Shown here piece by piece: positions 4,983 to 5,000 of a stretch of DNA of 5,000 nucleotides; within the stretch, counting starts at the first letter, position 1; each line of letters begins with the position of its first letter. A program made the position numbers and the translations under genes. The stretch comes from Thermacetogenium sp. UBA4966 (GTDB lineage: Bacteria > Bacillota > DSM-12270 > Thermacetogeniales > Thermacetogeniaceae), in NCBI GenBank assembly GCA_002397275.1, contig DHAA01000156.1, forward strand, positions 1 through 5,000. The letters are read 5' to 3'. Under the pieces are notes generated by a model that ran no database searches, was not told where the DNA came from, and saw only the letters and a list, made by a program, of their open reading frames with translations.

Positions 4983-5000
4983 TTGTCACTTTTGGTCAAT
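4983..5000 (+). CDS. Start of a further gene, truncated by the window edge
   Basis: GGGGAGG at 4968-4974 lies 8 nt before TTG 4983, which opens a frame reading Met-Ser-Leu-Leu-Val-Asn to the edge. Six residues cannot identify the product. In related Firmicutes, the gene after the trmK-nif3 pair is often a coiled-coil protein with a C4 zinc ribbon, whose N-terminus is a similar short Leu-rich start. That identity is a guess from context, not from the sequence. Confidence 0.45.

Noticed and set aside
1..5000. tRNA, rRNA, CRISPR, insertion sequence, phage or toxin-antitoxin content
   Set aside because: No cloverleaf, repeat array, transposase motif, terminal inverted repeats or toxin-antitoxin pair could be seen on either strand.

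Overview
The window looks like ordinary chromosomal DNA from an anaerobic Gram-positive bacterium of the Firmicutes, most likely a Clostridia/Peptococcaceae-type organism. The reasons are a TrmK (YqfN-type) tRNA methyltransferase directly followed by a YqfO-type Nif3 protein, which is a Firmicutes gene pair; strong G-rich Shine-Dalgarno sites used with GTG and TTG starts; and a small iron-sulphur protein of a kind I associate with clostridial anaerobes. The genus cannot be told from this sequence alone.

Layout, left to right. (1) Positions 105-668 (+) encode an unrecognised membrane-anchored or secreted protein, followed by a strong GC-rich hairpin (690-721) and a T-run that probably end its transcript. 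(2) Positions 878-1603 (+) encode a cysteine-rich 4Fe-4S protein, preceded by an extended -10 promoter. (3) Positions 1569-2468 (-) encode a patatin-like lipid acyl hydrolase that runs convergently into the ferredoxin gene, so the two coding ends overlap by 35 bp. (4) A 143-bp divergent region (2469-2611) carries back-to-back candidate promoters. (5) It leads into the rightward cluster queF (2612-3013), trmK (3058-3777), yqfO/nif3 (3767-4885). The last two overlap by 11 bp and are probably translationally coupled. (6) After a 97-bp gap holding an inverted repeat and a candidate promoter, a further gene seems to start with TTG at 4983 and runs off the window.

Functionally, the right half is a tRNA-modification group. 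QueF makes preQ1, the precursor of queuosine in the anticodon wobble position. TrmK methylates A22 of tRNA. YqfO/Nif3 is a dinuclear-metal protein of unsettled function that is habitually linked to TrmK. The left half is a set of independent single genes: envelope protein, redox or metal-cluster protein, and lipid hydrolase. I see no RNA genes, CRISPR, insertion sequences or phage genes, and no convincing undescribed multi-gene system. The points most worth a second look are the C-terminal cysteine pattern of the ferredoxin-like protein, the 35-bp coding overlap, the altered active-site neighbour in QueF, and the queF-trmK-nif3 association.
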